Part shown: piece by piece, positions 59,967-64,000 of the stretch
Layout of the letters: the number at the start of each line of letters is the position of its first letter
Position numbering within the stretch: position 1 is the first letter of the stretch
NCBI GenBank assembly: GCA_031381685.1
Contig: JANMYF010000037.1
Coordinates: 26,766-90,765, forward strand
Reading direction: 5' to 3'
Length of the DNA stretch: 64,000 nucleotides
From: JANLQX01 sp031381685
GTDB taxonomy: Bacteria; Actinomycetota; Acidimicrobiia; Acidimicrobiales; JANYDT01
Notes under the pieces: model-generated
Databases searched by the model: none
What the model was told of the DNA's origin: nothing
The model's input: the letters and a program-made list of their open reading frames with translations, nothing else
Made by a program: the position numbers and the translations under genes

Positions 59967-60911
59967 GTGATCCGCACCCGCTTCACGGAGATGTTCGCCC
60001 TGCAACACCCGATCATGGGTGCACCGATGGCGATGCACAGTGGAGGGACGCTGGCCGCCGCCGTGGCCGCAGCAGGAGGGATGGGCTCGTTTGGCGGACT
60101 CAATGCCGGAGGGCCCGCCTGGGTGCGCGCGCAGGCTGCTCTGGTGCGGGATCGGACAGATGGCCCCTACGCCATCGGGTTCATCACCCCGTTCCTGTCC
60201 ACCAGGGAAGACTTCTTTCAGGCCGCTCTCGATGCTCATCCCGACGCCATCGCGCTGTCCTTCTCGGACCCGGGCGAGTGGGCTTGCCGAGTAAAGAACG
60301 CCGGTCTCCGACTCATCTGTCAGGCCCAGAGTTTGAAGGATGCCGATCTCGCGGTCGAGGCCGGTGCTGATGTCCTCGTCGCTCAGGGCACGGAAGCGGG
60401 AGGTCACACCGGCACAATGAGCCTTCTCCCACTCCTGATCGATATCGCCGCGCGACACCCGAACGTTCCCTTGCTCGCCGCGGGAGGGATATCCACCGGA
60501 CGCGCATTGGCGGCCGCGTTGCTTGCTGGTGCCGATGGCGCCTGGCTCGGAACCGTCCTTCTCGCGACACCGGAAGCCATCGAGATCGACGACGACTACA
60601 AGGCGCAGATCGTCGCCAGCGACGGCAGCAACACGGTCTTCACACGCGCCCACGACATCGCGTCGGGGCTGCCGTGGCCTTCCGCAATTGGCGCGCGGAT
60701 GCGTCGAGATGCGTTTACCGACGAGTGGGCCGAACGCGAGGCGGAACTCCGCCGCCGAAGCAGCGACGTGTCCCCCGGCCGGCCGATCTACATGGGGCAA
60801 TCGGCCGGCTCCGTCGAGGCTGTTCGCCCGGCTGCAGAGGTCGTTCAGCAGATGAGCAGTGAGGCCGAACGAGTCCTCGGCGAACGCCCACTCGCGCTCG
60901 TCCGGAGATGA
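59967..60911 (+). CDS. Nitronate monooxygenase (2-nitropropane dioxygenase family)
   Basis: The 314-residue FMN barrel has LQHPIMGAPMAMHSGGTLAAAVAAAGGMGSFGG near its start, AGADVLVAQGTEAGGHTG with the catalytic-His-type segment (near 160), LAAGGISTGRALAAALLAGADGAWLGT, and a C-terminal PIYMGQSAGSV. It should oxidise a nitronate or related substrate, using FMN and oxygen. The GTG at 59967 gives VIRTRFTEMFALQHPI, the family-typical N-terminus. Confidence 0.92.
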   Translation: MIRTRFTEMFALQHPIMGAPMAMHSGGTLAAAVAAAGGMGSFGGLNAGGPAWVRAQAALVRDRTDGPYAIGFITPFLSTREDFFQAALDAHPDAIALSFSDPGEWACRVKNAGLRLICQAQSLKDADLAVEAGADVLVAQGTEAGGHTGTMSLLPLLIDIAARHPNVPLLAAGGISTGRALAAALLAGADGAWLGTVLLATPEAIEIDDDYKAQIVASDGSNTVFTRAHDIASGLPWPSAIGARMRRDAFTDEWAEREAELRRRSSDVSPGRPIYMGQSAGSVEAVRPAAEVVQQMSSEAERVLGERPLALVRR

Positions 60912-61257
60912 GCCCAGACTCCGGACGAAGGGCTCGGGCGCCGGGGCTGGATCGAAATCGTTCCCGCCGACTTCATCATGTCGAGGGACATGCTTCGAGG
61001 TGTCAAGAGGCGGGCGGAGGCGAGTGCCGTGCCGGCCATTGGCCCGGCCCGACGCGCCGCCGAGACGACGTACCAAGAGAACTCGGACGAGCGCACTGCG
61101 CGAAGCGCGTGAACACCCGGAACGACTGACCTCGACACTTCTTCGAGGGTCATGCCGTTCCCCGAAAACCGAACTCGCCGCGTGCTGAGGACAGGAGCCT
61201 GGGTCCGCAGGCCATTGGACCCTGGCGCTGGCACCTGCCTTGCGTCATCCTGCGAAC
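60912..61257. other. Intergenic region without a recognisable gene
   Basis: The 346 bp between the nitronate monooxygenase stop and the gpsA start hold no frame I can defend. Open frames on both strands are Arg/Ser/Pro-rich and have no conserved motif. I see no clear repeat, terminator or promoter here. The region could carry a decayed gene. Confidence 0.5.
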
Positions 61258-62277
61258 ATGGTGCGCGTCGCGGTGATCGGTGCAGGGTCTTGGGGAACGA
61301 CGCTGGCGGCGCTGTCGGCATCGGTCGCCCCGACCCGGTTGTGGGCGTTGGAACCCGAGGTGGTCTCCGGCGTCAACGAGAGCAGAGTGAACCCGACCTA
61401 CCTCCCCGACATCGAGCTGCCGGCGACGCTCCGAGCCACCGGCAGTCTGGCGGAGGCGCTGGAGGGAGCCGAACTCGTCATCGTCGCCGTTCCCTCACAG
61501 CACCTGCGAGGTGTGATGGTGCAGGCCGCACCGTCCGTTCCCGCCGGCGCGCTCGTGGTGAGCGTCGTCAAAGGGATCGAAGCGGGCACCTGGAAGCGGA
61601 TGACCGAGGTGCTCCACGAGGTCCTCGCCACCCATGGCCACGACGCGTTCGGCGTTCTTGCGGGTCCCAACCTCGCTCGCGAAGTGGCCGAAGGTCAGCC
61701 CTCGGCCACCTGTGTCGCGTTCCCGGTCGAGCACAACGCAGTGCGCGTGCAAGAGCTGTTCATGGGCGACTCGCTGCGTGTCTACACCAGCGAGGATGTC
61801 GTCGGGTGTGAGATCGGCGGCGCCGTGAAGAACGTCGTCGCCATCGCTGCCGGAGTCGCCGACGGCCTCGGCTACGGCATGAACGCAAAGGCCGCACTGA
61901 TCACCCGCGGTCTGGCCGAGCTGGCCAGGCTCGGTGTGGCGCTCGGCGGCAACCCCCTGACGTTCCTCGGCCTGGCCGGCGCCGGAGACCTGGTGGTCAC
62001 CTGTTCGAGCCCGCGCAGCCGCAACTACACGGTTGGGGCGCAACTGGGACGCGGGAGAAGCCTGCCCGACATCGAGCGCGAAATGTCCATGGTCGCGGAA
62101 GGCGTGAGGACCGCCCCGGGAGTCGTCGAGCTGGCCCGCCAGACCGGCATCGACATGCCCATCTGCCAGTCCGTCGCCGCCCTTCTCGCCGGAGACCTCA
62201 CGCCGGTCGATGTCGTCGCCCAGCTCATGCACCGCCGTCCCCGCGCCGAGCTCGACGGGCTCCGACCGGATCCGTGA
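61258..62277 (+). CDS. gpsA: Glycerol-3-phosphate dehydrogenase [NAD(P)+]
   Basis: The 339-residue enzyme has the NAD motif VAVIGAGSWGTTLAALSA at its start, LVIVAVPSQHLRGVM, VVKGIE, FGVLAGPNLAREVAEGQPSA, the catalytic-Lys segment EIGGAVKNVVAIAAGVADGLGYGMNAKAALITRGLAE (near 190-225) and LAGAGDLVVTCSSPRSRN. It makes sn-glycerol 3-phosphate for phospholipids. The ATG at 61258 fits the family best; an upstream TTG at 61240 adds six residues. Confidence 0.96.
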   Translation: MVRVAVIGAGSWGTTLAALSASVAPTRLWALEPEVVSGVNESRVNPTYLPDIELPATLRATGSLAEALEGAELVIVAVPSQHLRGVMVQAAPSVPAGALVVSVVKGIEAGTWKRMTEVLHEVLATHGHDAFGVLAGPNLAREVAEGQPSATCVAFPVEHNAVRVQELFMGDSLRVYTSEDVVGCEIGGAVKNVVAIAAGVADGLGYGMNAKAALITRGLAELARLGVALGGNPLTFLGLAGAGDLVVTCSSPRSRNYTVGAQLGRGRSLPDIEREMSMVAEGVRTAPGVVELARQTGIDMPICQSVAALLAGDLTPVDVVAQLMHRRPRAELDGLRPDP

Positions 62278-62472
62278 CGTAGCTTGCGGACGCCGCGGCG
62301 ATTCGAGGACCACGCGGCCATGATGCGCAAAGCGGTGCGGAACCGGTCGACATCAGGCGGCCGGTTTGACGTCGGAGACGCGCACCGAACTGTCGGCCAC
62401 CTCGCGGCGCGTGAGTTGAGCGACGAACACGAACGAGGTCAGCGTCGAATCGGCCGCAGTCGTCGATCGTTG

Positions 62473-62979
62473 TCAGCCAGAGAGCCTGACGAGTGCCGCG
62501 ACCGTGTTCATGTTCCGTGCCGTGCCCTTTGCCGCAGCGGGGATCTTGAGCTTCGAGTCGGCCATGCCGTCGCCGTAATGCACGTAGATCACGCGTTGTC
62601 CAAGGGCGAGTTCTTCGCCCTTTCGACCGCTCACTCGATCCAGTGCCGTGGGCGGCGGCGCGCCGTCGAGAAAGATCGCCATCGTGTGGTTCGGGGCGCG
62701 ATCGGCGAACGGATTCTCCGCAAGTGCCGTCGCCATCTCCTCGGGAGTGAGCACAACGACACCGACGGGCTTCCCGGCGTATTCCGCGAGGACGCCGTTG
62801 AGGTCCGTCTGCACCTCGGATGCCGGGGACGCACTGGCGAAAACGACATTGCCGCTAGCGATGTAAGTCCGGACGTTGATGAATCCCACGCGCTCGCACA
62901 TCTCGCGAAGATCAGCCATCGGAAGCTTCCCTGTCCCGCCGACATTGACCGCGCGGAGGAGCGCCACATAGGTGTTCAT
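62473..62979 (-). CDS. DUF1697 protein
   Basis: The 168-residue protein has TYVALLRAVNVGGTGKLPMADLREMCERVGFINVRTYIASGNVVFAS near its start and a central RAPNHTMAIFLD with a C-terminal RVIYVHYGDGMADSKL and TARNMNTVAAL. This is the DUF1697 fold, of unknown function. It is found in many actinobacteria next to unrelated genes, as here. Confidence 0.88.
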   Translation of the reverse strand: MNTYVALLRAVNVGGTGKLPMADLREMCERVGFINVRTYIASGNVVFASASPASEVQTDLNGVLAEYAGKPVGVVVLTPEEMATALAENPFADRAPNHTMAIFLDGAPPPTALDRVSGRKGEELALGQRVIYVHYGDGMADSKLKIPAAAKGTARNMNTVAALVRLSG

Positions 62980-63088
62980 TGCCGCTCCCTGCCCGTTTCC
63001 GTTGCTTCACGACAAGACGAGTTTCGGGTGTACACGCCCAGGACGGTACTCGTCGACGGCTCGAACCCATGCGCACGTGCCTTTCGCG

Positions 63089-63568
63089 TCAGTCGTCGTC
63101 GGCTTCGACGCCGAGTTCGGCAAGCCGAGCAACGTTGTCCTTCATCGCCTGCAGGACATCGGGCGCATGCCCTTGCCATTCCCAGAGTTCGCCGATCACG
63201 CGCAGAGGCTCCTTCGATCGATACGACTTCGTCGGGTTCCCCGGGAACTTCTTGTCGGTCAGGTTCGGGTCGTCCTCGATCTGACCGGTCGGTTCAACGA
63301 GGTAGATCCTGGCCGTTCCTTCGCCGGCGGCGAGTTCCGCTCCCCACACTGCAGCGTCGAGGGTGGCGGTCAGATAGACGTGTTTGGCGCGACGACCTGC
63401 ACCGAAGTTCGACCGGTAGCCGGGTTCGATCAGGTCCCCCGCGCCCAGTTGCGCGCGTGTGCCGTGGAAGTACAGCACGGTGACGACGAACGGCGGTGCC
63501 GGTGGCCTGGTGGCCTCCGCCGGGCTGTCCTCCGGTCGTTCGCCATCGGGACGTGATGCTGGGGTCAC
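63089..63568 (-). CDS. arr: Rifampin ADP-ribosyltransferase (Arr family)
   Basis: The frame from the GTG at 63568 gives 159 residues. The enzymatic domain begins at VLYFHGTRAQL and continues LIEPGYRSNFG, VYLTATLDAAVWGAELAAGEG, RIYLVEPTGQIEDDPNLTDKKFPGNPTKSYRS and LWEWQGHAPDVLQAMKDN. These segments are diagnostic for Arr, which transfers ADP-ribose from NAD to rifampin. The natural role of chromosomal Arr proteins may be stress-related. The N-terminal about 30 residues are not family sequence, and a shorter start at 63478 is possible. It lies 64 bp downstream of adk. Confidence 0.9.
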   Translation of the reverse strand: MTPASRPDGERPEDSPAEATRPPAPPFVVTVLYFHGTRAQLGAGDLIEPGYRSNFGAGRRAKHVYLTATLDAAVWGAELAAGEGTARIYLVEPTGQIEDDPNLTDKKFPGNPTKSYRSKEPLRVIGELWEWQGHAPDVLQAMKDNVARLAELGVEADDD

Positions 63569-63632
63569 CGGATGATTCTGTCCGACGTGACGGGCGAGCG
63601 CGGCCGCAGCCACTCGGCTCGCACGGGTCCGG

Positions 63633-64000
63633 TCAGCGAGCCGTCCCCGACCGGGTGAGCCCGACCGCATCGGTGATGGCGACGAACACCTCGCCCTTCG
63701 ACGGTGTGGCATCGATGCGGACGACGAGCTCCTTGCCACCGAACACGTCGATCACCGGCTCGGTCTTGGCGTAGTAGTCGGCCAAGCGTCGGGTGAGGGC
63801 CTCGGGAGTGTCGTCTTCGCGTTGCTCGAGGCCTCCTCCACATACGTCGCAGACGTCGGGGACCGCTGGACGGTGCGCGATCAGGTTGTAGTCGAGCCCG
63901 CAGCGCGAGCAGAGCCGTCGCGACAGCACCCTCCGCTGGACCTCGTCGTCGGGCAGATCGAGCACGATCACGGCATCGATGTCGTAGCTCTCGAGGAAGA
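63633..64000 (-). CDS. adk: Adenylate kinase, C-terminal part (continues beyond window)
   Basis: The visible C-terminal part of about 122 residues has a YDIDAVIVLDLPDDEVQRRVLSRR segment, a Cys4 zinc LID domain (CSRCG and CDVCGG) and a C-terminal TPEALTRRLADYYAKTEPVIDVF. This is the zinc-type LID adenylate kinase, which interconverts AMP, ADP and ATP. The N-terminal P-loop lies beyond the right edge. Confidence 0.92.
   Translation of the reverse strand, partial: FLESYDIDAVIVLDLPDDEVQRRVLSRRLCSRCGLDYNLIAHRPAVPDVCDVCGGGLEQREDDTPEALTRRLADYYAKTEPVIDVFGGKELVVRIDATPSKGEVFVAITDAVGLTRSGTAR

Noticed and set aside
60845..61321. A 158-residue minus-strand frame across the nitronate monooxygenase-gpsA gap
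   Set aside because: Ser/Arg/Pro-rich sequence without motifs, overlapping two real genes; not supportable as coding.

Overview
The window is high-GC, densely coded chromosomal DNA with many GTG starts and 4-bp ATGA/GTGA overlaps. It fits an actinobacterium, most likely of the class Acidimicrobiia (Ilumatobacter-like). Supporting signs are a mycothiol-type maleylpyruvate isomerase fold, a stand-alone WXG100-like protein, a DUF4032 kinase-like protein, HelD, an acidic S1 homologue and many acyl-CoA metabolism genes. The lineage call is an inference from gene content. I found no rRNA, tRNA, CRISPR array, prophage or insertion sequence.

Layout. 0-13 kb: a methyltransferase, a crotonase, a thioredoxin-fold gene with an in-frame TGA (2062-3141), a GHMP kinase, an acyl-CoA dehydrogenase, two paralogous acyl-CoA ligases and an FtsH-like membrane AAA protease that ends in a triple hairpin. 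13-26 kb: a flippase-like membrane protein, an FKBP isomerase, DUF4032, an unknown membrane pair, psuG, an L,D-transpeptidase, a TrmH-type methyltransferase, an aldolase, a second thioredoxin-fold gene with an in-frame TGA (21734-22828), a transsulfuration enzyme, a [2Fe-2S] protein and a PfkB kinase. 26-34 kb: a lipase-like hydrolase, cobS/cobO, an AarF/UbiB kinase, OsmC and PhoX around a CsoR/CstR-like operator, a WXG100-like protein and S1.

34-49 kb: trpBA, with trpF and trpC nearby, a PhoB-type two-component pair, an ECF sigma factor coupled to a DinB-fold partner, a frameshifted SnoaL gene, a hisI-trpE-ygfZ-lipoprotein run, DUF2332 and a desaturase. 49-64 kb: an NTF2-like protein, a metallochaperone, a GroES-like protein and trehalase, helD, hisF, an MDR oxidoreductase, a NarL-type two-component pair, a nitronate monooxygenase, gpsA, DUF1697, a rifampin ADP-ribosyltransferase and the C-terminal part of adk.

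The main discovery is a pair of full-length paralogues, 19 kb apart, whose reading frames are each broken by one TGA at exactly the same place: the first redox residue of a thioredoxin-like site (W-A-x-x-TGA-G-C-R). Both carry the same stem-loop 14 nt after the TGA. They are best read as selenocysteine proteins with a U-G-C active site, not as four truncated ORFs. A second unexplained signal is a family of intergenic arrays (about 1.85, 37.6 and 48.3 kb) built of 19-21-bp units, in direct orientation and then inverted.
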